This document shows positions 26,588 to 35,577 of a stretch of DNA of 64,000 bases, in pieces (positions within the stretch are counted from its first letter, which is position 1; each line of letters begins with the position of its first letter). The DNA comes from Gemmatimonadota bacterium (lineage in GTDB: Bacteria > Latescibacterota > UBA2968 > GCA-2709665): positions 186,001 to 250,000 of the forward strand of contig JAPPJY010000016.1 of assembly GCA_028874335.1 (NCBI GenBank), read 5' to 3'. The translations under genes were made by a program, and so were the position numbers. The notes beneath the pieces are model-generated. The model ran no database searches, was not told the origin of the DNA, and saw only the letters and a program-made list of their open reading frames with translations.

Positions 26588-26920
26588 CTAGTTCCGATGC
26601 TTTCGGGTTTCCGATTCCACCTTAGCCAGGTATCTTTCCATTTTCGGATGATCGCCAACACATCTAATCAATGCCGTACCTTGACGAAGGGAAAAGGCCA
26701 CCCGATACTGATCGTTCAAACGGTACTTTTTGACGTTTCCCACTTGCGCGATGTTTTTTCCTGTCCTGGGTACCAGACCGGTCCGAAGGTCAATAAACAA
26801 CTCTTCGAGCCGTTTTTTTATGTGATTTGGTAGCTTTTTTACGTCCTTCCTGACTTCGTTATTGTGATACTGAATTCTCTGTACCGGTGGGAGAAACAAT
26901 CCAGCCACGTCTATCTCCAC
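26588..26920 (-). CDS. RelE-like toxin, second module copy
   Basis: The 110-residue protein reads NVKKYRLNDQYRVAFSL ... IRCVGDHPKMERYL, the terminal strands of RelE/HigB-type toxins. The GTG start overlaps the partner gene's end by 10 bases (TGTGGAGATAG), which implies translational coupling. It aligns over its length with the decayed toxin at 304-609. The N-terminal ~20 residues (FLPPVQRI) are longer than in classic RelE. The toxin role is inferred. Confidence 0.65.
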   Translation of the reverse strand: MEIDVAGLFLPPVQRIQYHNNEVRKDVKKLPNHIKKRLEELFIDLRTGLVPRTGKNIAQVGNVKKYRLNDQYRVAFSLRQGTALIRCVGDHPKMERYLAKVESETRKHRN

Positions 26921-27402
26921 AGATCGGCTATTGCCTCGTCTACGGAAAACGACTTCCCTGTGGCGGGCTGATTTTCCCGGTGTAAAATCAACAGGGTCCA
27001 GCTTACCTCCCGGAGCAGGGCGCCATAGGCTTCAATATTCTCATCCACCGCTTTGAATTTTTCGTAAATGCCCGGGTGGTTCTCCTCGATTTTTTCTCCA
27101 AGAGCCAGCCAGGTTTTTCTGCGCACTGTCTTCCCGGCTTCATCCAGGCCAGCTATAGCCCTTTCCACGTCACCGTAGCGGCACATCGATTTGTAGTTTT
27201 CCGGGTTCTTTTCAAGCAGCTTCAAAAACTCACGCCAATCAGACATGGCATTCAATACTGCATCATTGGTATGTTCGAAATTGCGGTATATCTCGCTCAA
27301 GATTGAAGAGCGCGACAATGCAACCATATTTTCACGCGCTGAACGATCTATGAGAGAGGATACTTCTCCCGCAACCGGCACGTCTATGACAGCTACACCC
27401 AT
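26911..27402 (-). CDS. Putative long antitoxin/partner, second module copy
   Basis: The 163-residue helical protein is related to 610-1110 by a shared KNPxxx segment, a C-terminal [RS]WxxxI and a final LW[NR]. AGGGAG precedes the ATG. It is followed with overlap by the RelE-like toxin. It has no recognised family. Confidence 0.6.
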   Translation of the reverse strand: MGVAVIDVPVAGEVSSLIDRSARENMVALSRSSILSEIYRNFEHTNDAVLNAMSDWREFLKLLEKNPENYKSMCRYGDVERAIAGLDEAGKTVRRKTWLALGEKIEENHPGIYEKFKAVDENIEAYGALLREVSWTLLILHRENQPATGKSFSVDEAIADLWR

Positions 27403-27487
27403 GTTTCACTCCCTGCGGTTTGTTTCACACATTCATCGTCCCGCGACCCCGATTTCCCGTCTCGACTGCGCAAAGAACATTTGAAGA

Positions 27488-27516
27488 AGTATAGCCAAGA
27501 GTATTGATCATGTCAA
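27488..27516 (-). promoter_or_regulatory. Strong sigma70 promoter for the second toxin module
   Basis: On the minus strand TTGACA (27516-27511), a 17-base spacer and TATACT (27493-27488) form a near-consensus promoter about 85 bases upstream of the partner-protein ATG. The remainder of 27403-27709 shows no gene. Confidence 0.7.
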
Positions 27517-27709
27517 CCTGATGTATGCCTTGTTTCCTGCCTGAAAATCAGATCCAGATACCCGGTTAAACCCATTATTGACACTCCATTGTCCCGGCGC
27601 CCGGGCCGTCGACCGCTCAGCCTGCGCGTACGCTGAACTTCCTCGCCGCATTGTGCTCGTCAACTCCCCCAGTGTCTGCCAACGGAGTCAGAGTCGTTCA
27701 GGCGATGGC

Positions 27710-28540
27710 CTACCGGAGAACTCCTTCCTCGCGCAGAAATCGTTCGACCTCCTCCCAGAAGGCCGGCCAGTCGGGCGGGCAGTTGTTGTGACCGGCCTCG
27801 TAGGCAATGAGACGGCCGCGTCTGGCCGCCTTTTGAAGCGCGACGCCGTGGCTGAACGGGATCAGGGAATCCCTTGTTCCGTGCGCGATGAGTACAGGCC
27901 CGGGATAGTTCCTCAGTGTCTTCAGATTGTTGAAAGGGTCGCGGGCGAAGAACGGGGGGACGAAGAATTTCTCCGCGGCCATGGCATTGATACTCTTGAA
28001 GGTGGAAATCAGCACCAGCGCGGCGGGCGGGCGTTCGGCTGCGAGCGCGCACACCACGCCACCGCCGAGCGAGCGGCCCAGGAATACGATCCGGTCCGCG
28101 TCTACGTCTTCCCGGGCCGCCAGCATATCGTACGCAGCCGCGAAGACTTCGGTGACGCTGCCCTGCGTCGGCGACCCCTCCGACCGTCCGTAGCCGGGGT
28201 ATTCCACGAGAAGGACCGCGAATCCCAGACGTCTGAGAGCCGCCATTTCACCGACCCAGTGGTCGATGAGTTCGGCGTTGCCGTGGGCGACGATGAACGC
28301 CGGAGCTGGGCCCGCGTTTGAATCGGGCGTAAGCAGCCAGGTTTCCGTTCGGCCGGCGTTCGTTGTCAACCAGATGCGTTCGATTCCCGATGTGTCCGTC
28401 GCGTCGACCGGCGGCGTCCGGACCAGGTGTCGCGGGAATATGAAGCGGCGCTGCGCGAAGAAGAGGACGGCGCCGTAAAAGATATAGAGCGCCATGCCGC
28501 CGAGGAGGATTCGGATCAGAATGTGGAGTTTGGAGTCCAT
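27710..28540 (-). CDS. Membrane-anchored alpha/beta hydrolase
   Basis: The 276-residue protein has an N-terminal transmembrane helix (LIRILLGGMALYIFYGAVLFF) and then a hydrolase domain with AHGNAE (oxyanion), GRSLGGG carrying the nucleophile Ser, and HGTRDSLIPF (Asp) and EAGHNN (His) completing the triad. It resembles the BEM46/FrsA-like group. I use the ATG at 28540, because an upstream in-frame ATG at 28576 lies inside the terminator of the preceding gene. Confidence 0.87.
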   Translation of the reverse strand: MDSKLHILIRILLGGMALYIFYGAVLFFAQRRFIFPRHLVRTPPVDATDTSGIERIWLTTNAGRTETWLLTPDSNAGPAPAFIVAHGNAELIDHWVGEMAALRRLGFAVLLVEYPGYGRSEGSPTQGSVTEVFAAAYDMLAAREDVDADRIVFLGRSLGGGVVCALAAERPPAALVLISTFKSINAMAAEKFFVPPFFARDPFNNLKTLRNYPGPVLIAHGTRDSLIPFSHGVALQKAARRGRLIAYEAGHNNCPPDWPAFWEEVERFLREEGVLR

Positions 28541-28555
28541 ATTTCGACTAAGGCG

Positions 28556-28587
28556 AAAAAGGCCCCGGAGGACCATCCACCGGGGCT
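28556..28587 (-). terminator. Rho-independent terminator of the PhyH gene
   Basis: On the minus strand AGCCCCGG and CCGGGGCC form an 8-bp GC stem around an 11-base loop, followed by TTTTT. It lies 30 bases after the stop at 28620. Confidence 0.75.
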
Positions 28588-28619
28588 CTTTCTAGTGGGT
28601 GCGAGAATCGTCGTGTGCG

Positions 28620-29564
28620 TCAGCAGGTGACGTCCTTTCCCTCGCTGCCGAATACGGCCAGGCGATCCTGTGACGTGGTCTCTTTCACCCGCGCGGGAAA
28701 ATAGTGGAATTGAAGGGCACGGCGCCGCTGTGGGGTGGTGTTGGCGGGGGTGCCGTGATGAATCAGCCCGGACCAGATGAGGCAGCCGCCGGGTTCGAGC
28801 GGGACCGCCACGACGCGGTCTCTGACCACGTGCGTATCGCACAGCTGCCAGTCGCGGCGCTTGAAATGGACCACGGGACCCCGCAGGTGCGTACCGGGTA
28901 TCACCCTCATGCAGCCGTTTTCGGGCGTGGCGTGATCCAGCGATATCCACATGCTGACAATCTGCGTTCCCATGGGCAGATTGAAATAGGCGTGGTCCTG
29001 GTGCCAGGGTTTCTCACGTCCGACCAGCGGCGGTTTGAGGATGGCCTGGTGGGAATAGAGCGCCGGTTCCTCGCCGATGATCCGCCCCATGACGTCCAGA
29101 ATCTTCGGGTGTTCGGCCACTGCGGTCAGGCGGTTGTCGTAACCCATGAAATACTGGAGCTTGCGAACGGCGTCCCACCGTTCGTCGTCCGAAAGCGTGT
29201 CCAGAGTGTCCTTGTAGCTTGACTCGAACTGAACGCCTTTGAACTCCGGATTCTTCCCCTTGATGAGATCCATGAGGCCGTCGAGCATGCCGTCGACTTC
29301 GGCGCTGGTAAACGCGTTCCTGACGGCCAGATAGCCGTTTCGATGAAAGAAATCCACGTCCGCATCGGTTGCAGCGTCGAGGCTTTCGATTCCTTCGTCG
29401 ATTTCGTGGTATTCGTATAGGTCCGCGGTGTAGCCGCCGTCGTCTTCGTAATTGTCGAAGGCCACCCGCTCACGGGTCCGTTCCATCGGTGTTTCCCCCT
29501 GGTATCCTGCCCCGAATCTATCTGACCAGTCTTCGGCCGATTCGTCCTTGATCGTTTCATTCAA
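28620..29564 (-). CDS. Phytanoyl-CoA dioxygenase (PhyH) family protein
   Basis: This 314-residue Fe(II)/2-oxoglutarate oxygenase has the HxD motif in KPWHQDHAYFNLPMG, a distal His in LIHHGTPANTT and the 2-oxoglutarate Arg in QRRRALQFHY. The N-terminal ~55 residues are acidic and unlike typical PhyH. The substrate is unknown, since these bacterial paralogues hydroxylate diverse small molecules. It is transcribed alone, with its own terminator. Confidence 0.88.
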   Translation of the reverse strand: MNETIKDESAEDWSDRFGAGYQGETPMERTRERVAFDNYEDDGGYTADLYEYHEIDEGIESLDAATDADVDFFHRNGYLAVRNAFTSAEVDGMLDGLMDLIKGKNPEFKGVQFESSYKDTLDTLSDDERWDAVRKLQYFMGYDNRLTAVAEHPKILDVMGRIIGEEPALYSHQAILKPPLVGREKPWHQDHAYFNLPMGTQIVSMWISLDHATPENGCMRVIPGTHLRGPVVHFKRRDWQLCDTHVVRDRVVAVPLEPGGCLIWSGLIHHGTPANTTPQRRRALQFHYFPARVKETTSQDRLAVFGSEGKDVTC

Positions 29565-29654
29565 ACCTAAACCAGGCGGGCTTTTCTGTCAACCCAAAAC
29601 GGGATCACAGGGTAACTTGTTGCAATTCCCTTCCCCTCGCGTTATCTTCACAAT

Positions 29655-29800
29655 CCGAGGGACCATCATTGCCCACGCCAATTGTGGATTTGTAGGGAAG
29701 ACCCTTGTGATTGCCCGAATAATGGCGCTCACGTCACCTGATTCGGTTTTTTGCTCTTGGCTGACGGCTGACGGCTGATCGCTGACAGCTAATGGCTTGG
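29655..29800. repeat. Intergenic REP-like and GCTGACGGCTGA repeats
   Basis: TTTGTAGGGAAGACCCTTGT is a diverged copy of the GTAGGGGCAACCCTTGTGG element. It is followed by GCTGACGGCTGACGGCTGAT units that recur at 2659 and 46045. No gene is seen in 29565-29847. Confidence 0.55.
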
Positions 29801-29847
29801 CGTTGGGTCGGGGGTGGTCCACTTACGCCTTTATCGGAGGTTTCACT

Positions 29848-30735
29848 ATGGAAACGCGCACGCTTGGCAGGACGGACATGGAGGTGACCCGCCTGGGGTT
29901 CGGCGGCGCAAGGATCGGACTTGAAGACGTGGACCCTGAGCGGGTCGGGCGATTGCTGAACCGCGTGCTGGACGACGGGATCACGCTGATCGACACGGCG
30001 GCCTGCTATCACAACAGCGAGGAACTGATCGGCCGGTACATCGGCGATCGGCGGGACGAATACGTGCTGGCGACCAAGTGCGGCCACGTAACCGGTGACG
30101 CAACCGGGGAGCCGTGGTCCGGCGAGGTGATCGACGAGAGCATCGACCGGTCGCTGAAGCGGCTGAGGACGGACTACGTGGACCTTGTCCAGCTACACAC
30201 GTGTTCGGCTGACGTGCTCAGGACGGGCGAGGCCGTGGATGCGGTGATGCGAGCGAAGGACGCGGGCAAGACGCGATACGTGGGGTACAGCGGCGACGGA
30301 GATGACGCGCTGGTGGCGATCCGGATGGGGGTATTCAGCACGCTGCAGACGTCGTTCAACCTTGTGGACCAGAAAGGACGGGCCGACGTCTTGCCGGAGG
30401 CGCAGGAGGCGGGGATGGGCGTGATCGTCAAACGCCCGATCGCCAACGGAGCGATCGGCAAGTCCGCGTCACCGTACGGTTACGCCGATGCGTACTGGGA
30501 GCGGGCGCAGCAACTCGAGATTCCGGATGGGGCCCCGGAGGATCCCATCGAACTATCCCTGCGTTTTACGCTTTCGCAGGCGGCTGTCGACACGGCGATC
30601 GTGGGGACCACGAATCCGGATCACGCGCGGAATAACCTGGCGCTGACGGCAAGGGGCCCCCTCGCGGACCCTGTACTGGAGGCGTTCTACGGGCAGTTCG
30701 ATGCGCTGGGAGCGGAGTGGAACTCGCTGACGTGA
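29848..30735 (+). CDS. Aldo/keto reductase
   Basis: The 295-residue NADPH-dependent reductase is a TIM barrel. METRTLGRTDMEVTRLGFGG is the standard N-terminus. IDTAACYHNSEELIG carries the catalytic Asp and Tyr, LATKCGH the Lys, and LVQLHT the His. The ATG at 29848 follows GGAGG; the open frame starts 17 codons earlier. It is convergent with the neighbouring PhyH gene. Confidence 0.92.
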   Translation: METRTLGRTDMEVTRLGFGGARIGLEDVDPERVGRLLNRVLDDGITLIDTAACYHNSEELIGRYIGDRRDEYVLATKCGHVTGDATGEPWSGEVIDESIDRSLKRLRTDYVDLVQLHTCSADVLRTGEAVDAVMRAKDAGKTRYVGYSGDGDDALVAIRMGVFSTLQTSFNLVDQKGRADVLPEAQEAGMGVIVKRPIANGAIGKSASPYGYADAYWERAQQLEIPDGAPEDPIELSLRFTLSQAAVDTAIVGTTNPDHARNNLALTARGPLADPVLEAFYGQFDALGAEWNSLT

Positions 30736-30774
30736 TCCGCCCGCGGTTCACGGTTACGAGTTTTCAACTGACCC

Positions 30775-31614
30775 CTACCGGCGATCCCACCGGCTGGGGT
30801 TGATCCCCGGCGCTTCGCTGGCCATATTGGCCGGCTTGTTGCCGCCGTGGAAGTTCCAGTGGCGGGTGTTGGGATCGGCGAACAGCGGGCGCACATTGTC
30901 GGGCAGGGCGGCGAGGTCGGCCTCGTCCCACGCGGGGACTTCGTCGATGGGTCCCGCCCAGGCCGGGCGGTACGCGATGGCGAGCATCTCACGCGCGTGG
31001 GCGCCGGTGTTCGGGAAATTCCCGTGAAAGACCTTGTGGTTGATCAGAACGGCGCCGCCGGATTCAACGGGGACCATCACCTGTTCGGGATGGTCCTCGT
31101 AGCGTTTGTACGGATTGGCGTCCGCGTGCATGGACAAATGGGAACGGGGTATCACGCGGAACGGCGAGACATCCCGCGTGAGGTCGTCCAGATAATAGAG
31201 TACCCTCACCATGAACGGTACGCTGCCGCCGTAGCCGAAGATCTGTGAACCGTAGGGTTGCCCGTCGGTATGGAGACTGATACCGGGATGACCGGGCTCG
31301 GAGCGGGCGTACGTGCAGGACATGAAGACGGTCTCGCCGCCGAAGAGTTCTTTCAGAAAGGCGAGGGTGGGACGATGAGCGATGAGGTCGGTGATGGGAC
31401 CGCCGTTGAACTGCAGGTTCGGACAGACCTGCTGGTGGACGCTGTAGTCCACTGCGCGGGTCTCCAGCCTGGCGGTCTCCTCCTTGAGCCGTGAAACGTG
31501 CCCGGGCTCAAGCAGATCGGGCAGGACGACGTATCCGTCGAGTTCGATCTGACGGATGCGTTCGCCCAGCGTGAGTGCGGACCAGTCGCGGTCGTCGACG
31601 CGGACGGAATCCAT
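30775..31614 (-). CDS. Phytanoyl-CoA dioxygenase (PhyH) family protein
   Basis: The 279-residue oxygenase has its iron site in ISLHTDGQPYG (HxD) and a distal His in LINHKVFHGNFPNTG, then the 2-oxoglutarate Arg region AREMLAIAYRP. I start at the ATG 31614 (MDSVRVDDRDW); the longer frame extends into the terminator of the upstream enolase-superfamily gene. The two could still share a transcript by read-through. Confidence 0.87.
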   Translation of the reverse strand: MDSVRVDDRDWSALTLGERIRQIELDGYVVLPDLLEPGHVSRLKEETARLETRAVDYSVHQQVCPNLQFNGGPITDLIAHRPTLAFLKELFGGETVFMSCTYARSEPGHPGISLHTDGQPYGSQIFGYGGSVPFMVRVLYYLDDLTRDVSPFRVIPRSHLSMHADANPYKRYEDHPEQVMVPVESGGAVLINHKVFHGNFPNTGAHAREMLAIAYRPAWAGPIDEVPAWDEADLAALPDNVRPLFADPNTRHWNFHGGNKPANMASEAPGINPSRWDRR

Positions 31615-31638
31615 ACCGGACCCTTCAGATTGGATTGC

Positions 31639-31669
31639 AAAAAAACCAGGGCGGCGATGCACGCCCTGG
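31639..31669 (-). terminator. Rho-independent terminator of the enolase-superfamily gene
   Basis: On the minus strand CCAGGGCG and CGCCCTGG form a perfect 8-bp stem with an 8-base loop, followed by TTTTTTT. Confidence 0.8.
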
Positions 31670-31698
31670 CATGACTCGGGAGCAAGGCAGAACGCGGT

Positions 31699-32766
31699 TC
31701 AGACCTGGTACTTTTCGATTTTTGATTCGTCGACTTCCACGCCGAGGCCGGGCCCAAGGGGAACTTTCAATTGTCCGTTTTCGAACTTCAACGGTTCGGC
31801 GAGAACGTCGTCGACCAGCCCGTGGTAGCAGGTGTCGTTGGGTCCCGAGAAGTTGGGCGTTGAAGCGGCGATATGGGTGATCGCGGCGGTCTTGAGGCCC
31901 AGGTCGTGCGAACAGTGCATCAGGCACGGCACGTTCCAGGGTTCCGCCGCGTCAGCAATTTTCCTGACGCGAAGGAGCGCGCCTGCGGCCGGGGTATCGG
32001 GCATTAGAGAGTCGGCGCATCCGGCCTCCAGAAAGGGCCGGATGCTGCCGGGCAGGGCCACGCCGCCGTTCACGAGGATGTGCGTGCCCACCTCGGCCCG
32101 TACCCTTGCGAGCGTTTCCACGTGTTCGGTGTCGCACGGGTCCTCAAAGTGCATGACGCCAAGATCCGCCATTTTCTTCATGATCTCCAGCGTCTCTCCC
32201 GGGGGATATCCGCCGTTCGCGTCGGGTCGGAATGCGGCTTCGTCGCCGATCTCCTTACAGGCTGCTTCGGCAATGGCCAGGTCCTGCGCGGGGTCGTTGC
32301 CGGCTTTCGTCTTGATGACGCGGAACCCGCACCGGTCGATGTATTCACGGGCCGTGGCGGCCGACTGTTCGGGTTCCTTCAGGCCCATGCACGCCGTGAA
32401 GTCGACCTCCGTACGAACGATGCCCCCCATAAGGCGGCAGAGGGGCAGTCCGGCGTGCTTTCCGAGGAGGTCCCAGAGCGCCATTTCGACCCCGGACATT
32501 GGGCCTCTTGGGATGTCCGCACTCTCCATAAGGCCGATTGCCTTTTCGATGTCGGAAACGTGGATGCCAGACAGGACCGCGTTCGGGTCCGTTGCGAAGC
32601 CGCTGGTACCCTCGCCCCAACCCACGAGTCCCGAGTCGCTTTCGATCCTGACGATGAGCCCGGTTCCGCCGAGCGTGCCGCCTCCGGCGCCGCGGCCCAC
32701 GTACGGCCCGACGGGCGCGTCGTAGGGAATGCTCACCGTGGTCGCCGTGATGTCTTTGATAATCAT
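31699..32766 (-). CDS. Enolase-superfamily (mandelate racemase/muconate lactonizing) enzyme
   Basis: The 355-residue enzyme has a capping domain at 1-125 and then a barrel with KTKAG (K152, K154), metal ligands PDAN (D182) and FEDP (E208) and a MHCSHD segment late in the barrel. The third metal ligand normally follows a GG on the next strand. Here that strand reads LVNGGVAL (about 231-238), apparently without an acid. It may be a dehydratase or racemase acting on a sugar acid, or a variant with altered metal binding. Confidence 0.85.
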   Translation of the reverse strand: MIIKDITATTVSIPYDAPVGPYVGRGAGGGTLGGTGLIVRIESDSGLVGWGEGTSGFATDPNAVLSGIHVSDIEKAIGLMESADIPRGPMSGVEMALWDLLGKHAGLPLCRLMGGIVRTEVDFTACMGLKEPEQSAATAREYIDRCGFRVIKTKAGNDPAQDLAIAEAACKEIGDEAAFRPDANGGYPPGETLEIMKKMADLGVMHFEDPCDTEHVETLARVRAEVGTHILVNGGVALPGSIRPFLEAGCADSLMPDTPAAGALLRVRKIADAAEPWNVPCLMHCSHDLGLKTAAITHIAASTPNFSGPNDTCYHGLVDDVLAEPLKFENGQLKVPLGPGLGVEVDESKIEKYQV

Positions 32767-32967
32767 CGCATGGTTCCTCGTGGACGAAAACGCTATGTTC
32801 TCACGTAGGCGGAACGGGCTGACGTCTCAAGTGACAATCTGAAAGAAACGTCAAAGGTCGAATCTCCGCAAAGCCTTTGTCACTCGATCTTAGCAGCCCG
32901 TTGAAAAAGTCCATCCGGGCTGCGGCCGGCAGAGCGACCTTATCAACGGACTGCCAGGCGCAGGCTG

Positions 32968-33405
32968 TCAATGGTGCGACTTGCCATTCGAGGCAATGTG
33001 TACCTTGATTTTGCCCGTCATCTCTTCCGCTGGATTCTTGCGCGTCAGCGTCTCAACGACCGCTTTCTTCGCGGGATCGATGAGCAGAACCAGGCCGGTC
33101 TTGTTGTTGGCCTTGAACGGCTCCTCGATACCGAGGGCAGCGGCCAGCAGGCGGGACTGGGCGGTGCGCTTCGCGTCGGTCACGTCGAGCTCGAGAAAGA
33201 GGACGGGCTTGTCCGCAAGAGACGTCCGCACCTCCTCGAGGACGGGAACCAGCGCCGTGCATGCGCCGCACCAGTCGGCGTGTACCTTGACGACGTAGAG
33301 GGCCGGGTCCCCGTCGCCCGGCACCTCCACGGTACCTGCAAGACTCGACCCTGAAATCAGAAAGAGCGAAAGGGCTGCAAGAGAAAGCGTGCTTCGGATG
33401 CGCAT
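32968..33405 (-). CDS. Secreted thioredoxin-like protein
   Basis: The 145-residue protein has a Sec signal (LSLAALSLFLISGSSLAG) and a thioredoxin fold with VKVHADWCGACTALVPV, a CGAC redox site. The start at 33405 is fixed by AAAGGAG. The later cis-proline segment is not clear. It is likely periplasmic. The open frame extends upstream but without coding character. Confidence 0.83.
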   Translation of the reverse strand: MRIRSTLSLAALSLFLISGSSLAGTVEVPGDGDPALYVVKVHADWCGACTALVPVLEEVRTSLADKPVLFLELDVTDAKRTAQSRLLAAALGIEEPFKANNKTGLVLLIDPAKKAVVETLTRKNPAEEMTGKIKVHIASNGKSHH

Positions 33406-33540
33406 GGACCAACTCCTTTTGAAACGGTATGAAAAAGGACCAGGCCGGCGACGGCCGGATGATGGACGCGCGCCCTGCCTGGACGAATTTCGGAATCGAC
33501 GCATCTGCCGCCGCCACCCTTCGTCTATGATTACGGAAGG

Positions 33541-33740
33541 GTTAGCCTCAATCCGAAAAAAACAGCAACGCGGCGACGCGATAAAACCCTCCGAAACGGG
33601 GCGTTATCGACGTAAAGAAGGGCGTTTTTTCCCTTCACGTACAGTGTCCTGGTGTATCCTGGTAATCAGCCGTCTAATCGCCTCTATTAACTCGCACATA
33701 TTCGAATTAACGTCCCTGAAGACTTACGAATCAAGGTTAG
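33541..33740. mobile_element. MITE-like element, family 2, copy A
   Basis: A 200-bp sequence starts GTTAGCCTCAATCCG and ends CGAATCAAGGTTAG. It is about 80-85% identical by eye to 56666-56864. The ends form imperfect inverted repeats (CCTCAATCCG versus CCTTGATTCG) bracketed by TTAG on both sides, which could be a 4-bp target duplication. No coding capacity. Confidence 0.7.
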
Positions 33741-34246
33741 CAGGTATCTGCGCCGGACGGCCTGACGTCTGTAAGACCGATTCCGTAGCATTCCGATCAG
33801 TCGGCGGGTCACCGCGACCGATGCCATATATACGACCGTTACCGGGCGCGGGTTCCCGCAAACCACGGAAGAACGTCTGGGTCGATTCCTGTCTTGGATC
33901 GGCGCCGCCGCGAATGGGTTCAATCTCGCACACCCTTAGCCGCCCCCTGAGCTGCCACCCTGAGCTTGTCGAAGGGTCGGCGAAGGGCAACGACCGGGTA
34001 CCGCAGCGCGGGCATTTCGACAAGCTCAATGAACGCGCTGCGAAAATGCACGTCCGGGAGGCGCGAAAAATGTCGGTTTTTTGTCACTCCCGATTATATA
34101 TTAACTAAAATGGCCTTTACAACTTCGCATGACTTAGATAGGTAAATATCGGTACGATTTTCGTACGAACAGCAATCGATGGCGCTTTTTCGGCAGGTTC
34201 TTCGATTCCATCCTCACCGCCGTCGACAATCAGGGAGTGAAGAGAC
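33741..34246. repeat. Intergenic with CTGAGCTTGTCGAAGGG-type repeats
   Basis: CCCTGAGCTTGTCGAAGGG and its inverse TTCGACAAGCTCA appear at about 33958-34028, and related copies fill 35578-35750. The rest is AT-rich with no gene that I can support. Confidence 0.55.
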
Positions 34247-34711
34247 ATGGGCATTGTAATGGGGCACCATCACGGATTTACGGTATCGGACCTGGATCGT
34301 TCTGTTTCGTTCTATCGGGACCTGCTCGGGATGGAACTGGTGCGGATATCCGAGCGCAAGGACCTGCCTTCGTACGATACGATTCTGGGTTACGACCAGG
34401 TCCATCTGAATATTGCGATTCTTCGGCATCCCGTGAACGAGTTTATACTCGAACTCGTTCAATACGTTCATCCGGAGGTTGAGGCGCGACCCCAGGAAAA
34501 CAGGTACCTGGGCGCATCGCACGTGGCGTTCGAGGTGGATGACGTGGACGCGATGTACGGGCAACTTAAGGAGGCGGGTTTCGGTTCGATCAATCCGCCT
34601 ACGGACGTAGATCGCGGCGGCGTGGTCGTGGCCCGGGCGATGTATGCATTGGATCCGGACGGGATCAGCATCGAGATGTTCCAGGAGTTCGAGGACGTAA
34701 TCAAGAGATGA
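34247..34711 (+). CDS. VOC-family (glyoxalase/extradiol dioxygenase fold) protein
   Basis: The 154-residue protein has two VOC modules: HHHGFTVSDLDRSVSFYRDL with its metal His, and LGASHVAFEVDDVDAMYGQL with the second His. A GISIEMFQE Glu completes the site. The function within the superfamily is open (isomerase, lyase or dioxygenase). A GGGAG ribosome binding site precedes the ATG. Confidence 0.87.
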   Translation: MGIVMGHHHGFTVSDLDRSVSFYRDLLGMELVRISERKDLPSYDTILGYDQVHLNIAILRHPVNEFILELVQYVHPEVEARPQENRYLGASHVAFEVDDVDAMYGQLKEAGFGSINPPTDVDRGGVVVARAMYALDPDGISIEMFQEFEDVIKR

Positions 34712-34719
34712 AAAAGACC

Positions 34720-34918
34720 GGGTAGACGGAAGACGTGAGACGGAAGAGGACCCCACCGCGACGCGCGGTTAGCGATATGACGAAGCGATGTCGATTCGTG
34801 GCAGGGGAGACCGGCCGGCCACCGGCTTTTCTGCGCCTGTTTTGCATTTGTAGGGGCAACCCTTGTGGTTGCCCGCCTTTTGCTGTTCCAGGTTTTCCTT
34901 TGTGTCTTTGTGTGAGCC
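34720..34918. repeat. Fragments of three dispersed repeats
   Basis: A GTAGACGGAAGACGTGAGACGG fragment of the AGACG family, TTGTAGGGGCAACCCTTGTG (34849-34874) and a TTTGTGTCTTTGTGTG unit lie in tandem between two convergent genes. Confidence 0.6.
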
Positions 34919-34960
34919 GAATTTCGTCCTGTCGGTTCTGTTCCACTCTTCCCGCCTATG

Positions 34961-35557
34961 CTATTTCGATATCCTGAGCAGTTCCTGCGGTCCGTCGGGA
35001 TTTGAAACGCGGACCGCGTGCCCGAGATTGAGGTCCTGAATCCGGGCGATTTTGTTTTCGATCGTATCGGGCTCTCGGTCGTAGAAGCCGAGAATCAGCC
35101 GTCCGTCGTCTTTCACGCCATCGTAAGCCCGTTGGAGCAGATCGATCCGATGCTGGCGGTCGAACCCGTAATTGTCCCAGACCGCCCAGTAGATGAAATC
35201 GTACTTTTCGGGAAGCCCGTGAGAACCGATCTCTGAAAGCCGTTCCACGGGAAGCCGGGCGAAATGGTCGCACTGCACGGGAAAGAACCTGTCGACGTCC
35301 CGGGCCCTGCCCGCGCTGGAGTCGATGCCGAACGGCGTGAGTGCATGATCTGACCATTCTTGGAGACACCGCAAGAGGAAGCCGTTGGCGCACCCGATAT
35401 CCAGCACGGCGCCCGGCCGATGGATCTCGGATGCGATGAACGATCGCGCCCGCTTCCAGGTCTCGAAGGACGGGCCGTCGACGCAGCTTCCGTTCAGCGC
35501 GAACCTGAGGAGGCCGGGATCCGTGTCAAGCCCGGCCAGATCGATGGTGTAATTCAT
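34961..35557 (-). CDS. Class I SAM-dependent methyltransferase
   Basis: The 198-residue protein has motif I in AVLDIGCANGFLLRCL, an acidic FGIDSSAG strand and YDFIYWAVWDNYGF near post-I/motif II. It resembles small-molecule methyltransferases. The substrate is unknown and there is no obvious operon partner. Confidence 0.82.
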   Translation of the reverse strand: MNYTIDLAGLDTDPGLLRFALNGSCVDGPSFETWKRARSFIASEIHRPGAVLDIGCANGFLLRCLQEWSDHALTPFGIDSSAGRARDVDRFFPVQCDHFARLPVERLSEIGSHGLPEKYDFIYWAVWDNYGFDRQHRIDLLQRAYDGVKDDGRLILGFYDREPDTIENKIARIQDLNLGHAVRVSNPDGPQELLRISK

Positions 35558-35577
35558 GGGGTCGTGTCTCGGATCTG

